Positions 1-9,535 of a stretch of DNA of 64,000 bases are shown one piece after another (position 1 is the first letter of the stretch; every line of letters starts with the position of its first letter). The DNA is from Desulfarculus baarsii DSM 2075 (GTDB taxonomy: Bacteria; Desulfobacterota; Desulfarculia; Desulfarculales; Desulfarculaceae). The stretch is taken from positions 2,507,501 to 2,571,500 of the forward strand of contig NC_014365.1 of NCBI RefSeq assembly GCF_000143965.1. The letters are read 5' to 3'. The notes beneath the pieces are model-generated. The model did not search any database, had not been told where the DNA came from, and saw nothing but the letters and a program-made list of their open reading frames with translations. A program made the position numbers and the translations under genes.

Positions 1-1806
1 GCGGTGGTGTTGATCGCCGCGCCGCTGGTGATCGTCGGCTGGTTCGCCTTTCAGAAGGCCGGCGACGACATGTGGGAGATGGCCCTGGATGGCGCCAGGG
101 CGTCCAGCAAACACTTGGCGGAGCTGATCGCCCTGTCGCTGGAGTCCAACCTGGTCTCGGTCAACGAGATGGCCAGCCAACAGGCCCTGTCGCGGGCGGC
201 GGGCATCGTGGCCGAGGACGGCGTGGACGTGCCGCGCGCCGAAGTGCATGGATTTTCCAACGAATTCACCACCATCGTCAAGGAGCGCCGCCGCGACCTG
301 GAGCAACTGGTGGCCGTCAACGCCCAGGGCCAGATCTTCGCCGACAGCCGCGAAGGCCAGATCAAGGGCCAGGTTCTGGATAACGCCGCCTTTTTGGAGC
401 GCGTGGCCAAGGGCCCGGCCGTCAGCCAGGTCTTTGCCGACAAAAAAGACGGCCGGCCGCGCATCCTCATCGGCGCGCCAATTTTCGACTGGAAAAAGAA
501 CTACCTGGGCGCGGTGGTCTTCACCATGGCCGTCGAGCGCCTGGCCCGCCACCTGGCCGATGTACACCCGGGCCAGACCGGCTACGCCTTTTTGCTCGAC
601 TCCACCGGCCGCTTGATCACCCACCCCGACAAAGGCCTGGTGCTCAAACTAAACATCGCCGACGAAGCCGGCATGGCCGCCATGGCCGAAGAGATCCTCG
701 CCGGCCGCGCGGGCGTGACGGAGTATCGTTTCCACGGCGAAAACAAGGTGGCCGCCTTCGCGCCGATCAAGGCCGCCGGCTGGAGCGTGGCCGTCACCCA
801 GGACGTGGCCGAGTTGATGGCCACATCGCGCTCGATCCGCAACGGCGTCTTGATCATCGGCCTGTGCGCCATGGCCATGGCCGCCTTGCTGGGCCTGCCC
901 CTGATTCACCGCATCGTCGAACCCGTGCGCCGCGCGGCCGACCGCCTGGGCCAGGCCGCCGGCGAGTTGAAAAACACCTCCCTGCAGGTGGCCAACTCAT
1001 CCCAGGCCCTGGCCGGCAACTCGTGCCAACAGGCGGCCAGCCTGGAGCAGACCTCGGCGGCGGCTCAACAACTGGCCGCCCTGATCAACAGCACCGCCCA
1101 GCACACCTCCGCCGCCGACGAGTTGATGAACACCGTCAGCCAGGCCTCGGACACGGCCAAGCGACAGGTGGCCGAGCTTTTGCAAGCCATGCGCCAGATC
1201 GCCGATGACAGCCGTAAGATCACCGGCGTCGTCACCAGCATCGAGAGCCTGGCCTTCCAGACCAACATGCTATCGTTGAACGCCGCCGTGGAGGCCGCCC
1301 GGGCCGGCGAGAAGGGCAACGGCTTCGCCGTGGTGGCCGACGAGGTGCGCGGCCTGGCCCGGCGCTCGTCCGAGGAGGCGAAAAAGACCCAGGCCCTCAT
1401 CGACGGCGTGCTGGCCGGCATCAACGAAGGCCTCAGGCGCGTCGAGCAGACCAGGGGCAGCTTCGCCGTGGTCGAGCGGACCGTCGGCCAGACCAGCGCC
1501 CTGCTCAACCAGATCAGCGCCGCCGCCGCCGAACAGGCCCAAGGCATGGGCCATATCGACCAAGCCGTGCGCCACATCGACCAGGCCGTGTCGGCCAACA
1601 GCGCCGCCGCCCAGGAAAGCAGCGCCCACTGCGTCCACCTGGAGGAACAATCCCTGGCCCTGGACCAGATCGCCGCCGACCTGGCTCGCATCGTGCTGGG
1701 CCAACGCGGCAATGGCGACGGCCCTGGTCAGCCCGATCGCCCTGCCGAACCCATGCCGCCGGCCCAGATCGCAACGCCGCCCAGGTTGTCGCTGCCCCGC
1801 GAATGA
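1..1806 (+). CDS. Methyl-accepting chemotaxis protein (5' end outside window)
   Basis: Inner-membrane chemoreceptor that signals to the CheA/CheW array. The frame is open from the first base, so the true start and first membrane segment lie upstream. The visible protein begins at the end of the first transmembrane helix. A periplasmic Cache-type sensor region follows to about residue 265, then a second membrane helix (about 279-300), a short HAMP-like linker and a long helical signalling domain. The conserved hairpin tip is present (EAARAGEKGNGFAVVADEVR, near residue 430). The 39-residue tail after the helices is Pro-rich. No terminal CheR/CheB-tethering pentapeptide is seen. The ligand cannot be told. 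Confidence 0.95.
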   Translation, partial: AVVLIAAPLVIVGWFAFQKAGDDMWEMALDGARASSKHLAELIALSLESNLVSVNEMASQQALSRAAGIVAEDGVDVPRAEVHGFSNEFTTIVKERRRDLEQLVAVNAQGQIFADSREGQIKGQVLDNAAFLERVAKGPAVSQVFADKKDGRPRILIGAPIFDWKKNYLGAVVFTMAVERLARHLADVHPGQTGYAFLLDSTGRLITHPDKGLVLKLNIADEAGMAAMAEEILAGRAGVTEYRFHGENKVAAFAPIKAAGWSVAVTQDVAELMATSRSIRNGVLIIGLCAMAMAALLGLPLIHRIVEPVRRAADRLGQAAGELKNTSLQVANSSQALAGNSCQQAASLEQTSAAAQQLAALINSTAQHTSAADELMNTVSQASDTAKRQVAELLQAMRQIADDSRKITGVVTSIESLAFQTNMLSLNAAVEAARAGEKGNGFAVVADEVRGLARRSSEEAKKTQALIDGVLAGINEGLRRVEQTRGSFAVVERTVGQTSALLNQISAAAAEQAQGMGHIDQAVRHIDQAVSANSAAAQESSAHCVHLEEQSLALDQIAADLARIVLGQRGNGDGPGQPDRPAEPMPPAQIATPPRLSLPRE

Positions 1807-1844
1807 AAAAAGCCCTCGCCGCGTCTAGCCGGGCGCGGCGGGGG
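1806..1844 (-). terminator. Rho-independent terminator of the outer-membrane protein gene
   Basis: An 11-bp stem (1813-1823 with 1834-1844, one G-U pair) is followed on the minus strand by six U residues (A-run 1806-1811). It lies just past the stop of the gene ending at 1871 and abuts the chemoreceptor stop. Confidence 0.75.
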
Positions 1845-1870
1845 ACTTTGGGCGAAAGCGCGGCGGGCGA

Positions 1871-2599
1871 TCAGATGTCGAAGCCCACTTCCATGAAAAA
1901 GCCGCCCTGCTTGATGTCCATGTTCAGTTCGTCGTCGTGGCGCGGGCCGTCGGCATTTTGCAGGGTCATGTAGCGATAGCCAGCGCCCATGAACAGGTAG
2001 TCGCCAAAGGGGAAGATCTCGACCTTGACCATGGCGTCGCTGGTCTTGTCGTCATTCCAGGAATAGCCGCGCAGTTCGCCGACCAGGGCGAAATAGCGCA
2101 CCGGCTGGATGCGCGCGCCGGCGTAGAGCATGGGCAAGATCTTGTCGGCGTCGACGCCGCGGGTCTGGCCCTGGTGGGAGAACTTCAACTCGGCGTCGTA
2201 GGAGCGGGCGCCCACGCCAAAGGTGGCGTCAAGCACGTCGGAAGTGGCCGCGCGCAAAAACGGCACATGCCAATAGGCCGTCACGTCCAGAAGCTTCAGG
2301 TCCACCTCGCTGGAGGCGCGCCCGCCGTCGAGCTTGAGCGGGGCATACTCCACCTTCACGTCGGGCAGCAGCGGCACCGGGTGTTCCAGGCGTAGCCACA
2401 AATCCAGGTTGGCCTTGGTCTCCAGGCCCAGGTCGGAGTCGAGGTCGAGAGTTTCGGCCTTGCCGCCGGGCGTGACGAACCAGGCGCCCACCGCGCCCGA
2501 AAAATCGAAACCGGCCGGGCCGGCCCAGGCCGAGCCGGCGGTCAGACAGGCCAGCAAGGCCAGCGCGGCCAAGGCCTGAAGCGTCTTTTTCATCTTCAT
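1871..2599 (-). CDS. Outer-membrane beta-barrel protein, TIGR04219-like
   Basis: 242 residues with a clear Sec signal peptide (MKMKKTLQALAALALLACL, cleavage near AWA/GP). Alternating hydrophobic/polar strands then run to a C-terminal FDI, as in small outer-membrane barrels. Length and overall pattern resemble the TIGR04219 family, whose function is unknown. The start at 2599 has GAGG 12 bases upstream; a second Met two codons later is also possible. The gene stands alone, has its own terminator and converges on the chemoreceptor gene. It could be a porin-like or structural barrel; nothing indicates the substrate. Confidence 0.75.
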   Translation of the reverse strand: MKMKKTLQALAALALLACLTAGSAWAGPAGFDFSGAVGAWFVTPGGKAETLDLDSDLGLETKANLDLWLRLEHPVPLLPDVKVEYAPLKLDGGRASSEVDLKLLDVTAYWHVPFLRAATSDVLDATFGVGARSYDAELKFSHQGQTRGVDADKILPMLYAGARIQPVRYFALVGELRGYSWNDDKTSDAMVKVEIFPFGDYLFMGAGYRYMTLQNADGPRHDDELNMDIKQGGFFMEVGFDI

Positions 2600-2941
2600 G
2601 GATTTTTATCCTCGCACGAGGTTGACTCACTCCGCCCGAAAGCTTCGAGCGCTATCCTCTTGTTAAGTAATCTTGTGTAGCATGCCCGGCGCGGCGATGC
2701 AAGCCCAACCGTGCGTCATCACGGGGCAAACACCACGAATCGGCAATTTATCCTAGCGCCCCAGTCTATAATTGTATAATGATGTCAGCCGGCAACCAAG
2801 CGGGGCGGCGGCGTGGTTCATTGCCCTTGCCTCCAAGTCCGGCGCATATCATAATTCGAAGTGATCACGAATTTACGAACCAGATTTCCGTTATCAACAG
2901 CGAACGGTTCTCCATGGGCCAACACCTCGGAGCCGATCCCA
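2600..2941. other. 342-bp divergent intergenic region
   Basis: Lies between the divergent outer-membrane protein and GGDEF/EAL genes. Two TATAAT -10-like hexamers occur on the plus strand (2767-2772 and 2775-2780), without a convincing -35. They would give a leader of about 160 nt before the GTG at 2942. I compared this leader with the c-di-GMP (GEMM) riboswitch pattern and saw no match. No gene is seen. Confidence 0.5.
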
Positions 2942-5900
2942 GTGAAGCCGCCCCGCGAAAATCCGCCGCGACCGCCCATGACGCCCCTCTGGCTTGGAGC
3001 GGTTCTGACCGTTCTGCTGCTGCTGATTATCGGCGGCAACATTGTTTCGGCCTACGTCAGCACCAACGAATTCGCCGAAACCGAAGTGAAGATTCTGGAG
3101 ATTTCCGGCGAGATAGCCGGCCTGCAAGACATGCTCTCGTGCAGCGCCCAGCTTGCCGTGTCCACCGGAAATCGATCATGGCTGAAATCCTACGCCCGCG
3201 ACCGCGAGAGGTTGAGCGCGGCCATGATCGAGGCCTTGCGCCTGGGCACGCCAGCCTTTGCCCAGGCCCTTTCCGACGTGCGCGCGGCCGAGGAGCAACT
3301 GCGCGGCCTGGAGGACAGGGCCATCGCTTTGGCCAGCGCGGGCCGCCGCCAGGAAGCGGCCGAGTTGCTGGCAAGCGCCGCCTTCTCCCAGGCCAGCCAG
3401 GAGTATGTCGCCGGCCTGCGCCTGGCTCAAAAGGTGCTGCTGCGCGAAGGCGACCAGAAGTTGGCCTACATCCGCCAGACCAACCAGGTCGGGGCCATCC
3501 TGGCCTCGGCGGCCATGGTCGCGCTGTTGGCGCTTTGGGCCTACGCCATCCCCTTCGTGCGGCGACATTTCAACTTCATGGAAAGTTCGCGCCGCGCCCT
3601 GGAGTTGGCCGGCCAGGAATTGGAGCAGAAAGTCCGGGCGCGCACGGCCCAGTTGGAGCAATCCAACGACATGCTGCTCAACGAGATCGAACACCGCAAC
3701 GAGGCCGAGCGGGCCCTGCGCGAATCACGGCAGAATTATCTGTCCATCTTCAATTCGGTCAACGACGCCATCTTTGTTCACGATAGCGAGAGCGGCGTGA
3801 TCCTGGAGGTCAACCAGCGTTGCGAGACGCTTTTCGGTTATGCCAGGGCCCAATTGCTGGCGCTTTCCGTGGCCGACATCAGCGCCGGCGACGCCCACTC
3901 CAACCAACAAGCGGCCTGGGAAAAGATCCAGTCGGCCATCGAGGGCGGCGCCCAGGTTTTCGAATGGCTGGCCAAACATCAGTCCGGCCGATTGTTCTGG
4001 GTCGAAATCAGCCTGCAAAAGACCGTCTACCAGGGCAAAACCCAGTTGCTGGCGGTGGTGCGCGACATCGATCAGCAGAAGCGCGACCAACAAACCCTGC
4101 AAACCCAGCGCCACCTGCTGGAGCTATTCGTCGAGCACGCGCCGGCCTCCATTGTCATGCTCGACAGCGACCTGCGTTTCGTCATGGGCAGCAAGGCCTG
4201 GGTCGACAGCTTCGGCCTGCGCGGCCAGGATCTGACCGGCCGCCAGCTTTACGAAATCCTGCCCAATCTGCCCGAACGCTGGAAAGCCGTCTACAAACGC
4301 TGCCTGGACGGGGCCGTGGAGCACATGGAGGAAGACATCCTCGACCGCCCCGACGGTCAAGTCGACTGGTGCCGTTGGGAGTGCCGGCCGTGGTATTCGG
4401 CCGAGGAAAAAATCGCCGGCCTGATGCTCTACCTGGAGCTGATCACCGACAAGAAAAAGGCCCAGGATCAATTGGACCTGGCCTTCAAGTTCTTTGACAA
4501 CGCCATCGAGGGCGTGATGGTCACCAACGCCGAAGGCGTCATCGAGACCGTCAACCGCGGTTTCACCATCATCACCGGCTACAACCCCGACGAGGCCATC
4601 GGCAAGACGCCGCGCCTGCTGCGCTCCGACCACCACGGGCCCGAATTCTACAAAGCCATGTGGCAGTCCATCCGCCAGCACGGCGAATGGTCCGGTGAGA
4701 TCTGGAACCGCCGCAAAAACGGCGAGGCCTTCCTCGAGTGGCAGACGATCATGGCCCAGCGCGACGCCGAAGGCAACGTCCTGCGCTACGTGTCGATCTT
4801 CCACGACATCACCGACGTGCGCCTCAGCGAGGAAAAAATAGAATATCAGGCCAACTACGACGCCTTGACCGACCTGCCCAACCGCACCCTGTTCATCGAC
4901 CGACTCAATCTGGCCATCGATCAGGCCAGGGCCGCCAAGCAGATGGTCGCCGTCATATCGCTGGACCTGGACAATTTCAAAAACGTAAACGACACCCTGG
5001 GCCTGCCCCTGGGCGACCAGTTGATCAAGCTGGTCGGCCACCGTTTGGCGGCCATGGACGGCCCGAGCGTCAACGTGGGCCGCCAGGGCGGCGACGAATA
5101 CCTGATCATGGCCGAGGGCCTGACCCACCCGCGCCAGGGCGTCAAGGTCGTCCACGACATCAGCGCGCTGTTCGCCGAGCCGTTCCACCTGGCCGGCAAG
5201 GAACTGTTCCTCACCAGCAGCATGGGTCTTTCGTTCTATCCCAACGACGGCGCCGACGCCGCCACCCTGCTAAAAAACGCCGACACCGCCTTGCACCAGG
5301 CCAAGCTGCGCGGCAAAAACACCTATCATCTTTTCGAGCCCAGGCTCAACGCCATGGTCTCCGACCGCCTCAACCTGGAAAACCGCCTACGCAAGGCTCT
5401 GGAACGACAGGAGTTTTTGATTTACTACCAGCCCAAGGTCGACTTGCGCGACGGCCGCATGAAAGGCATGGAGGCCCTGATTCGCTGGCAAAGCCCCGAC
5501 GAAGGGCTCGTGCCGCCCGACATGTTCATCCCCTTGGCCGAGGAGACCGGCCTGATCGTGCCCATCGGTCAGTGGGTGCTCGACGCCGCCTGCCAACAAG
5601 CCAAGTTGTGGCGCGACAAATACGACCCCGAGTTGCGCGTGGCGGTGAACCTCTCGCCGCGCCAGTTCCAAGAGGTCGACATGATGAGCCTGGTCAGCTA
5701 CGCCCTGTCCAACTCGGGCCTGACGCCAGACGGCCTGGAGTTGGAGATCACCGAAAGCCTGGTGCTACCAAACCTCAACGAGGCCTCGAGCATCCTGAAA
5801 AGGCTCGCCGATTGGGGCCTGACCATCACCATGGACGATTTCGGCACCGGCTATTCGTCGCTGTCGCACCTGAAAAATCTGCCGCTGGATTACCTCAAGA

Positions 5901-6139
5901 TCGACAAGTCCTTCATCATGGACATCAAATCCGAGGGCGAAGACGCCACCCTGCCCGGCACCATCATCTCCATGGCCCACTCCATGGGCATCGGCGTCAT
6001 CGCCGAAGGGGTCGAGACCCAGGCCCAGTTGGCCATCTTGCGCCGTCTGAACTGCGATTACATCCAGGGCTATTTCTACAGCCGACCCCTGCCGGAGCGG
6101 CAGTTCGAGGAGCTTTTGGCCAATCCGCGCCGGCTCTGA
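2942..6139 (+). CDS. Membrane PAS-GGDEF-EAL c-di-GMP signalling protein
   Basis: About 1065 residues. Two N-terminal membrane helices flank a periplasmic helical sensor of about 150 residues. A coiled coil, three PAS modules, a GGDEF domain and an EAL domain follow. The GGDEF signature reads GGDEY (residues 716-720), a mild variant. The EAL domain is intact: EALIRW at 844, then ELEITES, DDFGTGYSSL and IAEGVET motifs. The protein is therefore probably an active c-di-GMP phosphodiesterase with a possibly active or regulatory cyclase half. A longer frame opens at GTG 2861, but its first 27 codons are rich in codons rare here (TTA, AGA, CGA, TCA). GTG 2942 has GGAG nine bases upstream, so that start is preferred; ATG 2978 is a third option. 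Confidence 0.9.
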   Translation: MKPPRENPPRPPMTPLWLGAVLTVLLLLIIGGNIVSAYVSTNEFAETEVKILEISGEIAGLQDMLSCSAQLAVSTGNRSWLKSYARDRERLSAAMIEALRLGTPAFAQALSDVRAAEEQLRGLEDRAIALASAGRRQEAAELLASAAFSQASQEYVAGLRLAQKVLLREGDQKLAYIRQTNQVGAILASAAMVALLALWAYAIPFVRRHFNFMESSRRALELAGQELEQKVRARTAQLEQSNDMLLNEIEHRNEAERALRESRQNYLSIFNSVNDAIFVHDSESGVILEVNQRCETLFGYARAQLLALSVADISAGDAHSNQQAAWEKIQSAIEGGAQVFEWLAKHQSGRLFWVEISLQKTVYQGKTQLLAVVRDIDQQKRDQQTLQTQRHLLELFVEHAPASIVMLDSDLRFVMGSKAWVDSFGLRGQDLTGRQLYEILPNLPERWKAVYKRCLDGAVEHMEEDILDRPDGQVDWCRWECRPWYSAEEKIAGLMLYLELITDKKKAQDQLDLAFKFFDNAIEGVMVTNAEGVIETVNRGFTIITGYNPDEAIGKTPRLLRSDHHGPEFYKAMWQSIRQHGEWSGEIWNRRKNGEAFLEWQTIMAQRDAEGNVLRYVSIFHDITDVRLSEEKIEYQANYDALTDLPNRTLFIDRLNLAIDQARAAKQMVAVISLDLDNFKNVNDTLGLPLGDQLIKLVGHRLAAMDGPSVNVGRQGGDEYLIMAEGLTHPRQGVKVVHDISALFAEPFHLAGKELFLTSSMGLSFYPNDGADAATLLKNADTALHQAKLRGKNTYHLFEPRLNAMVSDRLNLENRLRKALERQEFLIYYQPKVDLRDGRMKGMEALIRWQSPDEGLVPPDMFIPLAEETGLIVPIGQWVLDAACQQAKLWRDKYDPELRVAVNLSPRQFQEVDMMSLVSYALSNSGLTPDGLELEITESLVLPNLNEASSILKRLADWGLTITMDDFGTGYSSLSHLKNLPLDYLKIDKSFIMDIKSEGEDATLPGTIISMAHSMGIGVIAEGVETQAQLAILRRLNCDYIQGYFYSRPLPERQFEELLANPRRL

Positions 6140-6146
6140 AACAAGC

Positions 6147-7664
6147 TCAATCCTCCTCGACCAGCCAACCCTTGGCCCGCTCCACGGCGCGCAGCCAGGC
6201 CGCCACGCGGCGCTGACGCTGGGCTTGGCCCATGGTCGGCCGCCAGGTTTTTTCCACGGCCGCCTTGGCGCGCAGGCTCTGCTTGTCGCTCCAATAGCCC
6301 ACGGCCAAGCCGGCGGCAAAGGCCGCGCCCAGCACGGTGGTTTCGGTGTTTTGCGGCTTGATCACCGGCAGATCCAGGATATCGCTCTGGAACTGCATCA
6401 ACAGCTCGTTTTCGACCATGCCGCCATCGACGCGCATCTGCGAAAGGGCCGCCCCGGCGTCGTCGGTCATGGCCCGCACCACCTCCCAGGTCTGCATGGC
6501 CACCGCCTCCAGGGCGGCCCTGGCGATGTGGCCCTTGTTGATATAGTGGGTCAGGCCGATCATCAGGCCACGGGCCTTGGCGTCCCAGTGGGGGGCGAAA
6601 AGACCGGAAAAGGCCGGCACCAGATAAAGCCCGCCGTTGTCGGCCACCGTGCGGGCCAGGGGCTCGATCTCGTGGGCCGACCTGATCAGCCCCAGATTGT
6701 CGCGCAGCCACTGCACCAAGGAACCGGCCACCGCCACCGAGCCTTCCAGGGCGTAACTGACCGCGCCGTCGGCCTCCTGAAAGGCCACGGTGCTCAGCAG
6801 CCCGCCTTGGGAGCGCGCCAGGCGGCTGCCGGTGTTCAACAGCAAAAAGCAGCCCGTGCCGTAGGTGTTCTTGGCCTGGCCGGCGTCGAAGCAGCATTGG
6901 CCGAACAGGGCCGCCTGCTGATCGCCCAGGTTGCCGGCGATGGGCACGGCCGCCTCCAGCGGGCCGTTGGGGTCGGTGTGGCCGTAGACGCCGCAGGATG
7001 GGCGAATTTCCGGTAGCCACTGGCGCTCCACGCCAAAGACGCCCAGCATCTCTTCGTCCCAGGCCACGTTCTGGATGTCCATCAGCAGTGTGCGGCTGGC
7101 GTTGGTGGCGTCGGTGGCGTGAACGCCGCCGTGGCGGCCGCCGGTCAGCCGCCAGATCAGCCAGGCGTCCATGGTGCCCAGCATCAGGCGGCCGTCACGG
7201 GCGGTCCGGGCCACGGCCGGCGAATTTTCCAGCAACCATTTGATTTTAGCCGCCGAAAAATAGGTGGAGACGGGCAGGCCGCAGACACGCCAGAAAAGCT
7301 CGGGGCCGTGTTTTTTTTCCAACGCCCGGCAGATTTCGGCCGTGCGGGCGTCTTGCCAGACGATGGCCCGGCCCAGAGGCGCGGCGGTTTGCCCATCCCA
7401 GGCGACGATGGTCTCGCGTTGGTTGGTCACGCCGATGGCCGCCAGGTCGCCGCTGGTCAGGCCGGCCTTGGTCAGGGCCCGCTGGGTCACTTCGTAGGCG
7501 TTGTGCAGGATCTCGGCGGCGTCGTGCTCGACCCACCCCGGCTGGGGAAAGTATTGCTTGTGTTCGCGCTGGGCCTGGGCGACGACGTTGCAATCGTGAT
7601 CGTAGATGAAAAACCTGGTGCTGGTGGTGCCTTGATCGATGGCGCCGACGTATCTGCGCTTCAT
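6147..7664 (-). CDS. glpK: Glycerol kinase
   Basis: 505 residues, the usual length for the FGGY carbohydrate kinase GlpK, which phosphorylates glycerol to sn-glycerol-3-phosphate in the cytoplasm. The N-terminal phosphate-binding motif GAIDQGTTSTRFFIYD is typical, as are the GWVEHDAAEI and TNQRETIVAWD motifs and the late glycine-rich GLYLVPAFSGLFAPHWD block. GGAGG lies five bases before the ATG. No glycerol facilitator or glycerol-3-phosphate dehydrogenase gene is adjacent. The gene converges on the GGDEF/EAL gene with only 7 bp between stops. Confidence 0.95.
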   Translation of the reverse strand: MKRRYVGAIDQGTTSTRFFIYDHDCNVVAQAQREHKQYFPQPGWVEHDAAEILHNAYEVTQRALTKAGLTSGDLAAIGVTNQRETIVAWDGQTAAPLGRAIVWQDARTAEICRALEKKHGPELFWRVCGLPVSTYFSAAKIKWLLENSPAVARTARDGRLMLGTMDAWLIWRLTGGRHGGVHATDATNASRTLLMDIQNVAWDEEMLGVFGVERQWLPEIRPSCGVYGHTDPNGPLEAAVPIAGNLGDQQAALFGQCCFDAGQAKNTYGTGCFLLLNTGSRLARSQGGLLSTVAFQEADGAVSYALEGSVAVAGSLVQWLRDNLGLIRSAHEIEPLARTVADNGGLYLVPAFSGLFAPHWDAKARGLMIGLTHYINKGHIARAALEAVAMQTWEVVRAMTDDAGAALSQMRVDGGMVENELLMQFQSDILDLPVIKPQNTETTVLGAAFAAGLAVGYWSDKQSLRAKAAVEKTWRPTMGQAQRQRRVAAWLRAVERAKGWLVEED

Positions 7665-7727
7665 GATCGCCTCCGCGCTGCGGGTTGGCCTGGGCCGCCG
7701 GTTGAACGCCTTTCGCCGCGGCGGTGG

Positions 7728-7916
7728 TCAGGATGACGGCCGCTGGGGCTTGGGTTCGAAAAGCATGCACGGCTGACCCGAAGCGTTGAGCACCACCTGC
7801 CAGGGGATCTGGCGCGAACTGAAGCCCATGGCCAGGCAGGCGTAGGGCCGCTCGGGCCGCCAGGTGACCTTGAGGTGGCGGCACTTGAAGCAGTCGGGAT
7901 GGCTGGTCTGGGTCAT
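7728..7916 (-). CDS. Small four-cysteine conserved protein
   Basis: 62 residues with four cysteines: CFKC near the N-terminus, one in PYACLAMGF and one in GQPCMLFE. The pattern suggests one zinc site. The motif order (CFKCRH, a Pro/Tyr-Ala-Cys loop, SRQIPW, SGQPC) matches a small family common in deltaproteobacteria. I recall members often labelled uracil-DNA glycosylase, but the protein is far too small for that fold, so I do not adopt the name. It sits between glpK and a sensor gene on the same strand, with no shared promoter evident. Confidence 0.7.
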   Translation of the reverse strand: MTQTSHPDCFKCRHLKVTWRPERPYACLAMGFSSRQIPWQVVLNASGQPCMLFEPKPQRPSS

Positions 7917-7962
7917 GCCGGAGGCCTTCGACGTGGCCGGCTCGGCGGGCCGCGTCTTGATG

Positions 7963-9342
7963 TCAGGGTTCCCGGCCGCTGGCGGCGGTCGAACGGCGCA
8001 GGTCGAGGATCTTGCTCCCGCCCACGTATTGTTTTGTATGATATTCGGCCAGCCGGTTCAACTCAAAGGTGATCTCGGCCATGCGTTTGGTCGCCGCCAG
8101 CACGGTTTCCACGCCGGGGCGGGCGGCCGCGCCGGGCTCCATGTCTTCCAGCAACAGCTCACTTTGCAGCAGCACCGCCTGCAGGGGCTGGTTGAGTTCG
8201 TGACAGGCCGCGCCGGCGGTCTCGATGGCCGCCTGCAATTTTTCGCGGGCCACCCGCTCGCGCTCGGCGCGGCGGCTTTCCGAGACGTCGTGCAGCACCA
8301 GCACGCGGCCCAGCGCCGCGCCGTCGGGGCCGGGCAGCGGGGCTTGACGCAGTTCCACCTCCAGCATCTGGCCATGGCGGCCTTTTTGCAGCAGGCCGAT
8401 GGTGGCCATGGCCGAGGTGGCGTCGATGGGCGGCGGCGTGAAAGGCGGCCTGGCCCGTCCGCCCTCCACGGGGCATGGGCCAAAGGTCGCCTCGAAGGCC
8501 GGGTTGGCGTAGCTGACAAAACCGTCTTGATCCAGCATGACGATGGGGTCCGGCGAGGCCTCCAGCAACAGGCGGTGGCGTCGTTCACTGGCCTCCAGGG
8601 ACTGCTGGGCCTGGCGTCGTTGTTCGATCTCGCGGCGCAGTTCGTCGTTGGCCCGGCTCAATTGGCGGCCCTGATCCTCCAACTCGGCGCGCAGGGCCTT
8701 GGCCCGCTCCAGGCTGAGCTCCAGGCTTTTGAGCAAAAAGGCCAGGGCCATCACCGCCGTCAGGCAAAGCAGGGTCAGCGTGGCGGTGGCGATATTCCAC
8801 ACAGCCTCGTGGCCGCCCTGGTGATAAAGGGCCTCCCACTCCCGGGCCTTGTCGGGGGCGAGGTACAAAAAGGCCTTCATGGTGGCGAAGTTGATCAAAA
8901 CGGCCAGCAGGCCGAAGCGCAGGCCCAAAAAGGCCGCGCCCAGCAGGGCGAAGGTAAACAGCCAGATGCGCCCGCTGCCGTGCAGGCCGATGACGTTGAC
9001 GGTCAGCGCGCCGACCCAATACAGCAGCGAAAGCCCCAGCGTCGCCCGCAGCCGGTAGGGCAAGCGCCAGGCAAAGGTGACCACGCCGGCCAAGGCGTAG
9101 ATCAGCGTGTAGAGGGCGGCCGCCAGCCACAGTTCGCCTTCGATCACGCCGATCATCGTGGGCACGAATGAAATGGACCCGGCGACGATAAACACCAGAA
9201 AAACGGCGAAAAACACCTGCTCGCGCCAGAACCAGAGGTCGTCGGCCCGGCCGTCTTGCGACGGAGCGCCTCGCGAGCCGGCCAGGCGACTGACGAAATC
9301 CAGGCCGTGGCGCCACAATTGTCCGCTGTCCAACAGAGCCAT
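7963..9342 (-). CDS. Membrane PAS-HisKA protein lacking the ATPase domain
   Basis: 459 residues: about six membrane helices (residues 40-220), a coiled coil, a PAS domain and a histidine phospho-acceptor helix with the H-box CHELNQPLQ (His381). Only 78 residues follow, so there is no HATPase_c domain with N, G1 or G2 boxes. The tail reads AEYHTKQYVGGSKILDL, a tail I recall from similar short HisKA proteins in sulfate reducers. It might be phosphorylated by another kinase or act as a dimer partner. The frame extends to GTG 9420 but the extra codons are atypical, so ATG 9342 is chosen; neither has a strong ribosome site. Confidence 0.8.
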   Translation of the reverse strand: MALLDSGQLWRHGLDFVSRLAGSRGAPSQDGRADDLWFWREQVFFAVFLVFIVAGSISFVPTMIGVIEGELWLAAALYTLIYALAGVVTFAWRLPYRLRATLGLSLLYWVGALTVNVIGLHGSGRIWLFTFALLGAAFLGLRFGLLAVLINFATMKAFLYLAPDKAREWEALYHQGGHEAVWNIATATLTLLCLTAVMALAFLLKSLELSLERAKALRAELEDQGRQLSRANDELRREIEQRRQAQQSLEASERRHRLLLEASPDPIVMLDQDGFVSYANPAFEATFGPCPVEGGRARPPFTPPPIDATSAMATIGLLQKGRHGQMLEVELRQAPLPGPDGAALGRVLVLHDVSESRRAERERVAREKLQAAIETAGAACHELNQPLQAVLLQSELLLEDMEPGAAARPGVETVLAATKRMAEITFELNRLAEYHTKQYVGGSKILDLRRSTAASGREP

Positions 9343-9493
9343 ACGCCGCCATGGGCAGGCAACGGGGAAGCCCGTCAAAAGACGTGATGATATCTGGCCT
9401 TCTGCGCGATTATTTAGCACCGGCCGGCGCGCAAGACAAGCAAAGACTGCCTGATCGGCCCATCAAATATCATCCCCGCCCGAACTGGCCGCC

Positions 9494-9528
9494 AAAACGC
9501 GGGGGCCGAACCCAAAGGCCCGGCCCCC
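9494..9528 (-). terminator. Terminator after the secreted protein gene
   Basis: GC-rich 8-bp stem (9501-9508 with 9521-9528) followed on the minus strand by GCGTTTT. Placed directly after the stop at 9536. Confidence 0.65.
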
Positions 9529-9535
9529 CTCGGCC

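Noticed and set aside
2781-2941. Possible c-di-GMP riboswitch in the leader of the GGDEF/EAL gene
   Set aside because: The conserved GEMM core sequences and tetraloop-receptor arrangement are not present.
7728-7916. Uracil-DNA glycosylase label for the small four-Cys protein
   Set aside because: 62 residues cannot form the glycosylase fold, and no UDG motif is present.
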